From Methanoculleus sp. UBA208 (GTDB lineage: Archaea; Halobacteriota; Methanomicrobia; Methanomicrobiales; Methanoculleaceae), in assembly GCF_002498065.1 (NCBI RefSeq), contig NZ_DAFZ01000105.1, positions 1,517-18,397 of the forward strand: a stretch of DNA of 16,881 bases. Direction: 5' to 3'. Numbering within the stretch: the stretch's first letter is position 1; each line of letters starts with the position of its first letter. Under the pieces are notes generated by a model. It was not told the DNA's origin and made no database searches. It was given only the letters and a program-made list of their open reading frames with translations. The position numbers and the translations under genes are program-made. This document shows, in pieces, positions 1-6,952 of this stretch.

Positions 1-953
1 CAGAGACGGCAGGCTCGCTCCATTGCGGAACGCTCCTGCTCTCGAAACTGGTGAAGAATTACCTCGATAACAACAAGACCGCAAAGCTTGGTGTCACCGT
101 CAAAGGCTGCGACACAATGGGCCTTATCGAGCTCGCGAAGCGGAATGCGGTCGATATGGATCGCCTCCTCCTGCTCGGTGTGAACTGCGGCGGCTCCGTC
201 AGTCCGGTTCTGGCCCGCAAGATGATCGCCGACAAGTTCGAGGTCGACCCTGATGCGGTCCACAAAGAGGAGATCGACAAGGGCCAGTTCATCATCGAGT
301 ATGAGGGCGGTCATAAAGGGATCAAGATCGACGACCTCGAGGACGAGGGCTACGGCCGCCGCAGCAACTGCCGTCGGTGCCTCTACAAGGTCCCGCGCCA
401 GGCGGACCTCGCCTGCGGCAACTGGGGCGTCATCGGGGAGAAAGCCGGTAACGCCACCTTCGTCGAGGTCTGCTCCGAGAAGGGAGCACAGCTTCTTGAC
501 GCAGCCGCAAAAGCCGGAGCCGTCGCCACGGAGCCCGCGAACCCGAAGGGTATCGAGATCCGCGGCAAGGTCGAGGGCGCCATGCTGAATCTCGGCAACA
601 AGTGGCGGAAGAAGGACTTCGGGGCGCTCGCCTCCGACCTCTGGGGAACCATCGGCAGCGAGACCGGCCGGTGCATCAAGTGCTACTCCTGCATCGAGAA
701 CTGCCCGGTCTGCTTCCCGGTAGCGGACGAACTCAAAGGAAACTCCCGGATGATCACCTCAGGAGAGGTTCCGCCGAACCCGATGTTCCACCTGAGAAGG
801 TTTGCGCACATCTCCGACTCCTGCATCAACTGCGGCCAGTGTGAAGAGCTCTGCCCGATGGATATCCCGCTTGCACTCTTCTCCCACGCCGTCAGGACCG
901 AGGGCGACAGTGCGTTCGAGCCCAAACTCGGGAAGGCACCCTACACCAACTAA
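1..953 (+). CDS. fdhB: Formate dehydrogenase beta subunit (F420-reducing), upstream paralog, 5' end outside window
   Basis: FdhB carries electrons from the molybdopterin subunit FdhA through iron-sulfur clusters to FAD and coenzyme F420 in the cytoplasm. The frame is open from the first base (codons in phase from position 3), so the GTG at 51 is an internal Val codon, not a start. By alignment with the complete copy at 3238-4476, about 66 N-terminal residues lie outside the window. Two ferredoxin-type motifs are visible, CIKCYSCIENCPVC and CINCGQCEELCP, plus the FrhB/FdhB-family stretch CGNWGVIGEKAGNATFVEVC. Compared with the downstream copy, the segment after the first cluster lacks the extra Cys residues (CFPVADE versus CYCVECS) and the C-terminal tail is shorter, ending GKAPYTN. 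It was probably preceded by its own fdhA, but that is not visible. The family assignment is firm; its specific physiological role against the second copy is not known. Confidence 0.93.
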   Translation, partial: ETAGSLHCGTLLLSKLVKNYLDNNKTAKLGVTVKGCDTMGLIELAKRNAVDMDRLLLLGVNCGGSVSPVLARKMIADKFEVDPDAVHKEEIDKGQFIIEYEGGHKGIKIDDLEDEGYGRRSNCRRCLYKVPRQADLACGNWGVIGEKAGNATFVEVCSEKGAQLLDAAAKAGAVATEPANPKGIEIRGKVEGAMLNLGNKWRKKDFGALASDLWGTIGSETGRCIKCYSCIENCPVCFPVADELKGNSRMITSGEVPPNPMFHLRRFAHISDSCINCGQCEELCPMDIPLALFSHAVRTEGDSAFEPKLGKAPYTN

Positions 954-956
954 CCC

Positions 957-963
957 TTTTTTT
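957..963 (+). terminator. T-run terminator after first fdhB
   Basis: Seven T residues start three bases after the TAA stop at 951-953. Archaeal RNA polymerase commonly stops at such T-runs without a strong hairpin, and no convincing stem was seen upstream. This separates the first fdhB from the fdhA-fdhB unit. Confidence 0.5.
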
Positions 964-1122
964 GCATCCTGCGCAATTTGAGGGCGCATCTGGAAAAATT
1001 CCCGTCTTATACGCCAGAATGCGTGTTCAGACGAGGATTGCCGGTATTGTCTGGATCTCCCGGTGAGAAGCGTGCTGTAGCCCACACTTATTCCTCAAAA
1101 ACGCACATGTTAATCACTACAA

Positions 1123-1130
1123 TTAAATAT
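1123..1130 (+). promoter_or_regulatory. TATA-like box of fdhA-fdhB
   Basis: TTAAATAT lies 39 bases before the fdhA start, in an AT-rich patch of an otherwise GC-rich region. With the usual archaeal spacing, transcription would begin near 1150-1156, giving a leader of roughly 13-19 bases that still contains the GAGG ribosome binding site at 1157-1160. The start site is predicted, not seen. Confidence 0.5.
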
Positions 1131-1134
1131 GCCT

Positions 1135-1162
1135 AACCTCGAAATTTTATGTATCCGAGGTT
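1135..1162 (+). promoter_or_regulatory. Perfect 7-bp inverted repeat between TATA box and fdhA start (operator-like)
   Basis: AACCTCG at 1135-1141 is exactly complementary in reverse to CGAGGTT at 1156-1162, separated by 14 AT-rich bases. The right arm contains the GAGG ribosome binding site of fdhA. Its place across the expected transcription start fits a binding site for a dimeric repressor. If transcription starts further upstream, the same repeat could form an RNA hairpin hiding the ribosome binding site. The regulator is unknown. Confidence 0.45.
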
Positions 1163-1168
1163 TTAACC

Positions 1169-3235
1169 ATGGATCTCAAGTATGTACAGACGACATGCCC
1201 GTACTGTGGTACGGGTTGCAGTTTCAACCTCGTTGTGAAGGACGGGAAGGTTGTCGGCACACAACCTTACAAGCGTTCTCCGGTCAACGAGGGAAAGGTC
1301 TGCCCCAAAGGGACCTACGCTCACGAGTTCGTGAACAGCCCGGACCGCCTCACAAAGCCGCTCATCAAGAAGGACGGCAAATTCGTCGAGGCGACCTGGG
1401 ACGAGGCATACGACCTGATCGCACAGAAGTTCAAGTCGTACAAGCCCGATGAGATAGCCTGCCTCTCCTCAGCCCGTGTCTCGAACGAAGAGAACTACCT
1501 GCTGATGAAGCTGGCACGCGGCGTCTTCAAGACGCGGCACATCGACCACTGCGCCCGGCTCTGCCACGCGTCCACCGTAGCCGGCCTCGCCGCATCGTTC
1601 GGCTCAGGTGCGATGACCAACTCCATTCTCGACATCGCCGAGTCCAAGTGTGTCTTCATCATCGGGTCCAACACATTCGAGCAGCACCCGCTCATCGGCC
1701 GCAAGGTCATGCAGGCCAAGTTGAACGGCGGAAAACTCATCGTATTCGACCCGCGCTACACGCCGACCGCGAAGCAGGCGGATCTCTACGCATCCTTCTA
1801 CTCCGGCACGGATGTGGCCATCCTCAACTGCCTGATGGGCGAGATCATCAGGAACGGATGGGAGGACAAGGAGTGGGTTTCGAAGCGTGCAAAGGGATAC
1901 GAGGAACTCAAAGCGACCGTGCTCAAGGACGATTATCTCCCCGAAAACGTCGAGAAGATCTCCGGCATCTCCGCTGCGGATCTCAAGACCGCAGCCGAAT
2001 GGATCGGTACCGCCGAATCCTCTGCGCTCCTCTACTCGATGGGCATCACCCAGCACACCGTCGGCGTCGACAACGTCAAGTCGACCGCAAACCTTCAGAT
2101 GTTGACCGGAAACATCGGCAAGCGCGGCGGCGGCGTGAACGCACTCCGTGGCCAGAACAACGTGCAGGGCGCCTGCGACATGGGAGCGCTCCCGGTCGTC
2201 TTCACCGGCTACCAGAAGGTCATCGACGAGGCCGTCCACAAGAAGTTCGCCGACGCTTGGGGCTTCCCCGACGGCATCTGCGAGCCCAAGAACGGCTACG
2301 AAGTCACCGTCATGTTCAACGTCCTGACCGACAACCCCGGCGAACTCAAGGCGATGTACATCATGGGCGAGAACCCGATGCTCTCCGACCCGGACCTCAA
2401 CCATGCAGAGCACGCACTCAAGAACCTCGAGTTCCTGGTCGTCCAGGACATCTTCCTGACCGAGACCGCCCAGCACGCGGACGTCGTGCTGCCCGCCACC
2501 TGCTACGCGGAGAAGGAAGGCACCCAGACCAGCACCGAGCGCCGTGTCCAGATGTGGCGCAAGGCCCAGGACCCGCCCGGCGAGGCAAAGGTCGACTGGC
2601 AGATCCTCTGCGAAGTGGCAGCCGCAATGGGCTACGCCGACCAGTTCCCCTACCAGAGCGCCGAGGAGATCTTCAACGAGATCGCCGCAGTTACCCCGTC
2701 TTACCATGGCATGAACTACGAGCGGTTGAGCAGGCCCGAAGCACTCCACTGGCCCTGCCCGTCCGAGGATCACCCCGGCACACCCATCCTGCACATCGGC
2801 AAGTGTTCGCACCCCGATGGAATGGGCGTGATGCACCCCATCGAGTGGAAACCCCCGGCGGAAGTTCCCGACGCCGAGTACCCCTACATCCTCACCACCG
2901 GACGCTGCATCTGGCACTGGCACACCGGGTCCATGACCCGCCGCTCCGCGACCCTCGATAACGAGGTTCCGACCGGCTGGATCGAGATCAACCCCGAGGA
3001 TGCGAAGGCGCTCGGTATCCAGGACAAGGAGATGGTCCGTGCCGCCAGCCGCCGTGGCGAAGTCACAGTCGAAGCGAAAGTGACCGACGAGATCAAGAAG
3101 GGCGTCATGTTCATGCCGTTCCACTTCGCCGAGTGTGCAGCGAACAAACTGACGAACAACGCACTCGACCCGATCGCCAAGATCCCCGAGTTCAAGGCCT
3201 GTGCTGTGAAGGTCGAGAAGATTACGGAGGCCTGA
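1169..3235 (+). CDS. fdhA: Formate dehydrogenase alpha subunit (molybdopterin, Cys type)
   Basis: Catalytic subunit oxidising formate to CO2 and passing electrons through FdhB to coenzyme F420. The 688-residue product is the normal length for methanogen FdhA. An N-terminal [4Fe-4S] motif uses Cys10, Cys13, Cys17 and Cys45 (CPYCGTGC then CPKG). The active-site segment HCARLCHAS puts Cys132-His133 where the Escherichia coli FdhF enzyme has selenocysteine-His, so this is the cysteine form and no in-frame TGA or SECIS element is expected. The long MopB domain is followed by a C-terminal cofactor-binding domain containing WHWHTGSMTRRS and ending with the conserved NALDPIAKIPEFK region. The ATG at 1169 is chosen because GAGG lies eight bases upstream and the protein begins right before the Fe-S motif. 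It is followed after two bases by fdhB, which forms the other half of the enzyme. Molybdenum versus tungsten use cannot be told from sequence. Confidence 0.97.
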   Translation: MDLKYVQTTCPYCGTGCSFNLVVKDGKVVGTQPYKRSPVNEGKVCPKGTYAHEFVNSPDRLTKPLIKKDGKFVEATWDEAYDLIAQKFKSYKPDEIACLSSARVSNEENYLLMKLARGVFKTRHIDHCARLCHASTVAGLAASFGSGAMTNSILDIAESKCVFIIGSNTFEQHPLIGRKVMQAKLNGGKLIVFDPRYTPTAKQADLYASFYSGTDVAILNCLMGEIIRNGWEDKEWVSKRAKGYEELKATVLKDDYLPENVEKISGISAADLKTAAEWIGTAESSALLYSMGITQHTVGVDNVKSTANLQMLTGNIGKRGGGVNALRGQNNVQGACDMGALPVVFTGYQKVIDEAVHKKFADAWGFPDGICEPKNGYEVTVMFNVLTDNPGELKAMYIMGENPMLSDPDLNHAEHALKNLEFLVVQDIFLTETAQHADVVLPATCYAEKEGTQTSTERRVQMWRKAQDPPGEAKVDWQILCEVAAAMGYADQFPYQSAEEIFNEIAAVTPSYHGMNYERLSRPEALHWPCPSEDHPGTPILHIGKCSHPDGMGVMHPIEWKPPAEVPDAEYPYILTTGRCIWHWHTGSMTRRSATLDNEVPTGWIEINPEDAKALGIQDKEMVRAASRRGEVTVEAKVTDEIKKGVMFMPFHFAECAANKLTNNALDPIAKIPEFKACAVKVEKITEA

Positions 3236-3237
3236 AG

Positions 3238-4476
3238 ATGGCAGCAAAAGGAGACATGGTCTACGCATGGGCAGCCGACGCCGCCTGCCAGGAGAAGGGC
3301 GAGTGTGGTGGGGCGGTCACCGCTCTGCTGACGCACGCGCTTGAGTCCGGCATGGTGGACGCTGTCCTTGCCATCAAGAAGGGACAGGACATCTACGACG
3401 CCGTCCCCACACTCATCACCGACCCCGCCGAGATCGCAGAGACGGCAGGCTCGCTCCACTGCGGAACGCTCCTGCTCTCGAAACTGGTCAAGAAGTACCT
3501 GGAAGGCGCCGAGGACATGCGGATCGCCATGCCGGTGAAAGGCTGCGACGCTATGGGTCTCTATGAGCTCGCGAAGCGCAACCAGGTCAACCTGGACAAC
3601 GTCCTGATGATCGGCCTCAACTGCGGCGGTTCCGTCAGCCCGGTCTTGGCCCGCAAGATGATCGCCGAGAAGTTCGACGTTGACCCCGATTCGGTCGTCA
3701 AGGAAGAGATCGACAAGGGCCAGTTCATCATTGTGACCGAGGACGGCCAGCACAAGGGCATCTCGATGGACGAGCTCGAGGAAGAAGGCTACGGCCGCCG
3801 CAGCAACTGCCGCCGCTGCAAGATGAAAGTCCCGCGCCAGGCGGACCTCGCCTGCGGCAACTGGGGTGTCATCGGCGACCAGGCCGGCAAGGCCACGTTC
3901 GTCGAGGTCTGCTCCGAGAAGGGTGCAAACCTCCTCGATGGTGCCGTGAAGGCAGGAGCCCTCAAGACCGGTGCCGCGAACCCGAAGGGTATCGAGATCC
4001 GCGGCAAGGTCGAGAACGCGATGCTGAAGCTCGGCGACAAGTGGCGGAAGAAGGACTTCGAGGAGCTCGGCGAGGGTAAGGAACGCCTCCAGAAGATCAT
4101 GGACGCGACAAGCCGGTGCATCAAGTGCTACGCCTGCATCGAGAACTGTCCGATCTGCTACTGCGTCGAGTGCAGCACGAAGAAGTCCTACCTGGTCACG
4201 CCCGGTCAGGTCCCGCCGCCCTTCATGTTCCACCTGATCCGCTACGCCCACATCTCGGACTCGTGTATCAACTGCGGCCAGTGCGAGGAGAACTGCGCGA
4301 TGGATATCCCGAACGCGCTCTACATGCACGCTCTGCAGGTCGACCTCCAGGAGATGTTCGGCCACACCCCGGGTGTGGACATGGAACTCCCGGTGCTCGC
4401 GCTCGTCGAAGAACAGACCGAACGCAAGCGGCTCTCCGACACCGGCGACGACCAGATCTTCAACATCTTCGAGTAA
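3238..4476 (+). CDS. fdhB: Formate dehydrogenase beta subunit (F420-reducing)
   Basis: Partner of the preceding fdhA; belongs to the FrhB/FdhB family that binds FAD and reduces coenzyme F420. The 412-residue product is full length. Conserved Cys-containing N-terminal region (KGCDAMG near 101-107, NCGGSVSP near 128-135), CRRCKMKVPRQADLACGNWG near 191-210, then two [4Fe-4S] motifs: Cys294/297/300/304 and Cys343/346/349/353. The frame is open further upstream into fdhA, but the ATG at 3238 is chosen because GGAGG at 3226-3230 sits seven bases before it and it starts two bases after the fdhA stop, so the genes are cotranscribed and probably translationally coupled. The C-terminal tail of about 45 residues after the last cluster is longer than in the upstream paralog. 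Part of its DNA is nearly identical to that paralog. Confidence 0.97.
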   Translation: MAAKGDMVYAWAADAACQEKGECGGAVTALLTHALESGMVDAVLAIKKGQDIYDAVPTLITDPAEIAETAGSLHCGTLLLSKLVKKYLEGAEDMRIAMPVKGCDAMGLYELAKRNQVNLDNVLMIGLNCGGSVSPVLARKMIAEKFDVDPDSVVKEEIDKGQFIIVTEDGQHKGISMDELEEEGYGRRSNCRRCKMKVPRQADLACGNWGVIGDQAGKATFVEVCSEKGANLLDGAVKAGALKTGAANPKGIEIRGKVENAMLKLGDKWRKKDFEELGEGKERLQKIMDATSRCIKCYACIENCPICYCVECSTKKSYLVTPGQVPPPFMFHLIRYAHISDSCINCGQCEENCAMDIPNALYMHALQVDLQEMFGHTPGVDMELPVLALVEEQTERKRLSDTGDDQIFNIFE

Positions 4477-4498
4477 GGGAAATCCCTCCCTCTTTTTT
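4476..4498 (+). terminator. Hairpin and T-run terminator of fdhA-fdhB
   Basis: AGGGA and TCCCT flank a tiny AA spacer (realistically a 3-4 bp stem) directly at the fdhB stop codon, followed by CCTC and six T residues at 4493-4498. The T-run is the stronger evidence. Confidence 0.55.
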
Positions 4499-4685
4499 GA
4501 CAGGTTACGGCCGGTTAGCTGCGACTCTGGCGGTGGCGGGACATTTACTGGCAAATGTGGATTCGGGTGTGCTCCTCTAGCCACGAGAGACGTGATATCT
4601 GCATAGTTGCTGGCAACCCGGTTCATGCGATCCCTCACTGGCACGGATTTCAAGGGTGTTCCGGACGTCACGTCCATCGCACTTC

Positions 4686-4709
4686 GCACCTTTCGGTGCT
4701 CGAGCTCCG
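4686..4709 (+). repeat. Left arm of imperfect long inverted repeat
   Basis: GCACC-TTTC-GGTGC followed by TCGAGCTCCG matches the reverse complement of 4918-4940 except for one extra T and two adjacent substitutions. A further copy in the same orientation lies at 11862-11885. Each arm is itself a small hairpin. Confidence 0.6.
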
Positions 4710-4768
4710 TTCCTCGCACCTGGCGGTGCTCACGTTCGCTTTCGCTCACGCCTCGAAACCCTGCGGGT

Positions 4769-4814
4769 TTCTCGAACTCCGTCCTTCGGACAGTCGTTCC
4801 TACCGAAACGTCGC
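4769..4814 (+). repeat. Dispersed repeat module shared with 12095-12139 (plus orientation)
   Basis: Begins TTCTCGAACTCC, contains GGACAGTCGTTC and ends AACGTCGC. The same blocks in the same order occur on the minus strand at 12139-12095, with a small length difference and a variable stretch of 5-7 bases. Both copies carry the GTCC/GGAC stem. Confidence 0.65.
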
Positions 4815-4917
4815 CAGTCCAAGACCTTCGGTCTTTTCCAGCGATGTCCCATATGGGCATCGCCTATCGCCATGACTGCCCCCGCCCCGAGGTGTGGGGT
4901 GCGATGCTCTGAAAGAG

Positions 4918-4940
4918 CGGAGCATGAGCACCGAAGGTGC
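4918..4940 (-). repeat. Right arm of imperfect long inverted repeat
   Basis: Read on the minus strand this gives GCACCTTCGGTGCTCATGCTCCG, nearly the same as the left arm at 4686-4709. Together the arms bracket about 255 bases of hairpin-rich DNA. No transposase is seen nearby and no target-site duplication was identified. Confidence 0.6.
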
Positions 4941-4947
4941 GCAGCCC

Positions 4948-4967
4948 CCACGGTCCACTGCATTGGG
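4948..4967 (+). repeat. Dispersed 20-base repeat, copy 1
   Basis: CCACGGTCCACTGCATTGGG. It matches 11933-11952 at 17 of 20 positions and the minus strand of 16875-16856 nearly as well. All three copies are in non-coding DNA. Confidence 0.6.
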
Positions 4968-5095
4968 CTTGTTCATGTTCTGCGAACCGTCGCAACTCGA
5001 ATTCCAGACAGTCACACGCCCTTCAATTACGATCTCCGGAGTCAGAACAGGGTTTCAACAATGCCACTTTTTGGTCAACGAAGGTTTTCGTGCGG

Positions 5096-5102
5096 AAAAA
5101 AA
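5096..5102 (-). terminator. Terminator of the small exported-protein gene
   Basis: On the minus strand, a short stem CACGG/CCGTG (5117-5128, overlapping the TGA stop) is followed about 15 bases later by seven T residues at 5102-5096. Confidence 0.5.
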
Positions 5103-5115
5103 GAGATGATCCCGT

Positions 5116-5610
5116 TCACGGAACCGTGTGAGAGAGGGGCGGAATGGCGCTCTGATCGGAGAAGGTCTCCTCGTGGCCGTCAGGGAACCGGACCACCGTC
5201 AGAGCCGGGGAGAAGTCGGTCTCGATCAGCGGTGCGAACCAGTAGCCGTCGAGTATCTCCTGCGCCCCGGTGAAGTCGAGGCCCGGCGTCGAGTAGACCT
5301 TCCCGTCATCGGCATCGGCAATCTCTGCAAACTCCTGGACGGAGAACGCGGCGGTGTCGCTCTCGGCCGAGGCCACTGTTACAGGAACCCCGAGTTCGTT
5401 CTCGAGCGCGGACTTCAGTTCCTGCTCCGGGTCGGTAATCTTGAGGAAGACGGCGATCGTCTCGATCCACGAGAGGGTGTAGTTAAAGGTGATCTCCGCA
5501 CCCCCGTCCTCTTCCACGACAATAACAAGATTGTTTGCACTAAAAGCCCCGGCCGGTGCCGCCATAAGCGCCAGAATCAGGAGGGAGGCGACCAGAATTT
5601 CGCGTCTCAT
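5116..5610 (-). CDS. Small exported protein of unknown function
   Basis: 164 residues; family not recognised. The N-terminus is a clear Sec signal peptide: basic MRRE, a hydrophobic core to about residue 17, and a likely cleavage after Ala22 in APAGA-FSANN. The mature part is acidic and soluble-looking, with one N-glycosylation sequon (NYT, 43-45) and no further membrane segment, so it is probably released or held at the cell surface. The ATG at 5610 is supported by GAGGT six bases upstream and a TATA-like box about 37 bases upstream. It lies downstream of the DUF1616 gene on the same strand with a 176-base gap and its own promoter, so the two need not be one operon. A shared role at the cell envelope is only a guess. 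Confidence 0.8.
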   Translation of the reverse strand: MRREILVASLLILALMAAPAGAFSANNLVIVVEEDGGAEITFNYTLSWIETIAVFLKITDPEQELKSALENELGVPVTVASAESDTAAFSVQEFAEIADADDGKVYSTPGLDFTGAQEILDGYWFAPLIETDFSPALTVVRFPDGHEETFSDQSAIPPLSHTVP

Positions 5611-5646
5611 TCGTGTACCTCAAACAGCCATACGCCGTCTGCATGG

Positions 5647-5656
5647 ATAAATATTT
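5647..5656 (-). promoter_or_regulatory. TATA-like box of the small exported-protein gene
   Basis: On the minus strand it reads AAATATTTAT, 37-46 bases before the ATG at 5610. With usual spacing, transcription would start about 12-16 bases before the ATG, leaving room for the GAGGT ribosome binding site. Confidence 0.55.
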
Positions 5657-5786
5657 GGAAGAAGCCTGCCCTATCTCACGGCATCTTCCAGCCGCTCCAT
5701 CCACAGGCGGCGGGCGGGAGACCCGGCCCGGACCACGGGGGCCGCGTCCCTTGAGTCCCTCTCCCTGCAGGCATCCCTGCCCCGCA

Positions 5787-6758
5787 TCAATGCACTCGCA
5801 ACCAGAGGTGCAGGTCGCGGTAACCGGCGCTGGTAAGGTTGGTTTCGGGAATGTCTTCGGGGGGTGTCCCCGTAAAGAGGAGGAACTCGATCCTGTTTGT
5901 ATCCGAATCCATGATCCTGAAGGTGTAGGGCTGCTCCACTGTCCGGTTATGCGGCACCGTGACGGCGAACCGGTCCAGAAGCGTCGCCGAGATGATCGTC
6001 GACTGGTTTGTCGCGTTATCGAACCTGCTCTCTACGGCAAACGTCTCCACCGTGTAGGTGATGTCCCGGTACTCGTGGTTCCCGATCCCCATGATGACCG
6101 TCTGCGGCGTTCCGGCCATGAACTCGGTCGGATAATCGGCAGCCTTCCCCTTCGGCCCGAGGATGTAAAATTCGGTGAACTTCTCGCCCTCTTTCGGGAC
6201 CACGACGATGAAGACCGTCGTCGCGACGGCCACGAGGACGGCGGCAACGAGGACGATGCTCAAGACCCGGTCGGTCCGGGACACGGAACCGCCGGTGAAC
6301 TCCTCTTTCATCGCGGCGAGGTATGTGCCGGCCGGGACGGTGAAGCGGCTCTCTTCGGGCAGTTCGCGGCGCCGGAACTGAGCGATGAGACCGATGACGA
6401 GGCTGAATACCACGAGAGTGACGGCGATTGGGTCGAGCCGGATACCCCAGGGCGTATAGTTGAGCGCGAGGCCGAGGAGCGGCACGATTGCGATGGAAAG
6501 TCCAATCGACAGGGCAACACGCTCTATTCCATCAAGGTCGCCCCTTGCCGGGAAGAGAGCCGCGACCAGAAGGTAGCCGGGGATGAAGAGGATGAACGGC
6601 AGGACAAAAACCACGCGAAGGGGACTCTCGCTGACGACCGGGGCGTAAAAACCGACAAGAGCGAGGAAGATCCAAAGGTAAATGCTCTTTAAGTCCAGCG
6701 GGATGGTGCGGGGATTAAGGGAACTGATGAAAAGCCCTGCGGTGGTTTCCGACGTCAT
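5787..6758 (-). CDS. DUF1616 family membrane protein
   Basis: 323 residues. About five membrane segments are visible (near 25-42, 47-68, 80-98, 108-126 and 165-187), followed by a 135-residue hydrophilic domain. The segment LPFILFIPGYLLVAALFP is the hallmark of the archaeal DUF1616 family, whose biochemical function is not established. The C-terminal domain carries four N-glycosylation sequons (NAT 248, NQS 251, NRT 271, NLT 307) and is predicted to face outward. That sequon density suggests a glycosylated surface domain. The ATG at 6758 has GGGGT six bases upstream, and a TATA-like box lies 26 bases upstream, so the transcript may be almost leaderless. It is divergent from the archaellin pair. 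Confidence 0.85.
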   Translation of the reverse strand: MTSETTAGLFISSLNPRTIPLDLKSIYLWIFLALVGFYAPVVSESPLRVVFVLPFILFIPGYLLVAALFPARGDLDGIERVALSIGLSIAIVPLLGLALNYTPWGIRLDPIAVTLVVFSLVIGLIAQFRRRELPEESRFTVPAGTYLAAMKEEFTGGSVSRTDRVLSIVLVAAVLVAVATTVFIVVVPKEGEKFTEFYILGPKGKAADYPTEFMAGTPQTVIMGIGNHEYRDITYTVETFAVESRFDNATNQSTIISATLLDRFAVTVPHNRTVEQPYTFRIMDSDTNRIEFLLFTGTPPEDIPETNLTSAGYRDLHLWLRVH

Positions 6759-6783
6759 TCTGTTACCCCATAAAAACGCATGC

Positions 6784-6791
6784 TATAAATA
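6784..6791 (-). promoter_or_regulatory. TATA-like box of the DUF1616 gene
   Basis: TATTTATA on the minus strand, centred about 29 bases before the ATG. This spacing predicts a transcript starting only a few bases before the start codon. The gap to the divergent archaellin gene is 194 bases. Confidence 0.5.
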
Positions 6792-6806
6792 TGTTCTCCG
6801 GGAGGC

Positions 6807-6835
6807 GACTCCTGCCGCGCCAACGGGCGGGAGTC
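6807..6835. repeat. 10-bp hairpin in the divergent DUF1616/archaellin intergenic region
   Basis: GACTCCTGCC (6807-6816) pairs with GGCGGGAGTC (6826-6835), with one T-G wobble and a nine-base loop. It lies between the two divergent promoters, so it could be a regulatory site or the end of an unannotated transcript. No T-run follows it. Confidence 0.45.
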
Positions 6836-6920
6836 CCGGGAAGGGTTCCGTTTCGGGTCCCCCTCCGCCGGGGTCCGTGAGCGGCGCATTTGCCCTTACG
6901 CTCCGGGAAAGATCAGCATC

Positions 6921-6926
6921 TTTTAA
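6921..6926 (+). promoter_or_regulatory. TATA-like box of the archaellin pair
   Basis: TTTTAA, 27-32 bases before the ATG at 6953. No Shine-Dalgarno sequence precedes that ATG, and the spacing predicts a leader of only a few bases, so a leaderless transcript is likely. Confidence 0.4.
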
Positions 6927-6952
6927 TCGAAGTGCGACTAACCCGCAATCAT

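Larger units (their letters stand above)
4499..5095. other. Non-coding stretch with a dense cluster of short hairpins
   Basis: No credible gene: open frames here are rich in Arg, Ser and Pro with no family resemblance and no ribosome binding site. Between 4686 and 4940 there are at least eight short perfect stems, most with three-base loops: GCACC/GGTGC (4686-4699 and 4716-4729), GAAACCC/GGGTTTC (4755-4771), GTCC/GGAC (4781-4791), AAGACC/GGTCTT (4821-4835), GCGATG-CCC/GGG-CATCGC (4841-4863), GCTCT/AGAGC (4906-4918), GCACC/GGTGC (4928-4940). Left-hand loops tend to be TTC and right-hand loops GAA, so the cluster is roughly symmetrical. Several of its modules recur at 11709-12293. It could be a repetitive extragenic element or a structured RNA; function unknown. 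Confidence 0.7.

Noticed and set aside
1547..1570. Possible selenocysteine codon in the FdhA active site
   Set aside because: The codon is TGC (Cys132) and there is no in-frame TGA.
1604..3268. Long minus-strand open frame (554 codons) opposite fdhA
   Set aside because: It is the antisense shadow of fdhA codon bias; fdhA has all expected motifs.
2884..4860. Minus-strand open frame (658 codons) opposite fdhB and the hairpin region
   Set aside because: Antisense to fdhB and then running through repeat DNA; no start signal or known family.
4686..4940. CRISPR array
   Set aside because: The repeats are different short palindromes without constant length or regular unique spacers, and no cas genes are present.
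4680..4970. Intact insertion sequence or MITE
   Set aside because: No transposase frame, and I found no convincing target-site duplication outside the inverted arms; left as a repeat of unknown type.
4656..5273. Plus-strand open frame (205 codons) across the hairpin cluster
   Set aside because: Low-complexity product with no ribosome binding site; it runs through inverted repeats and into the antisense of the exported-protein gene.
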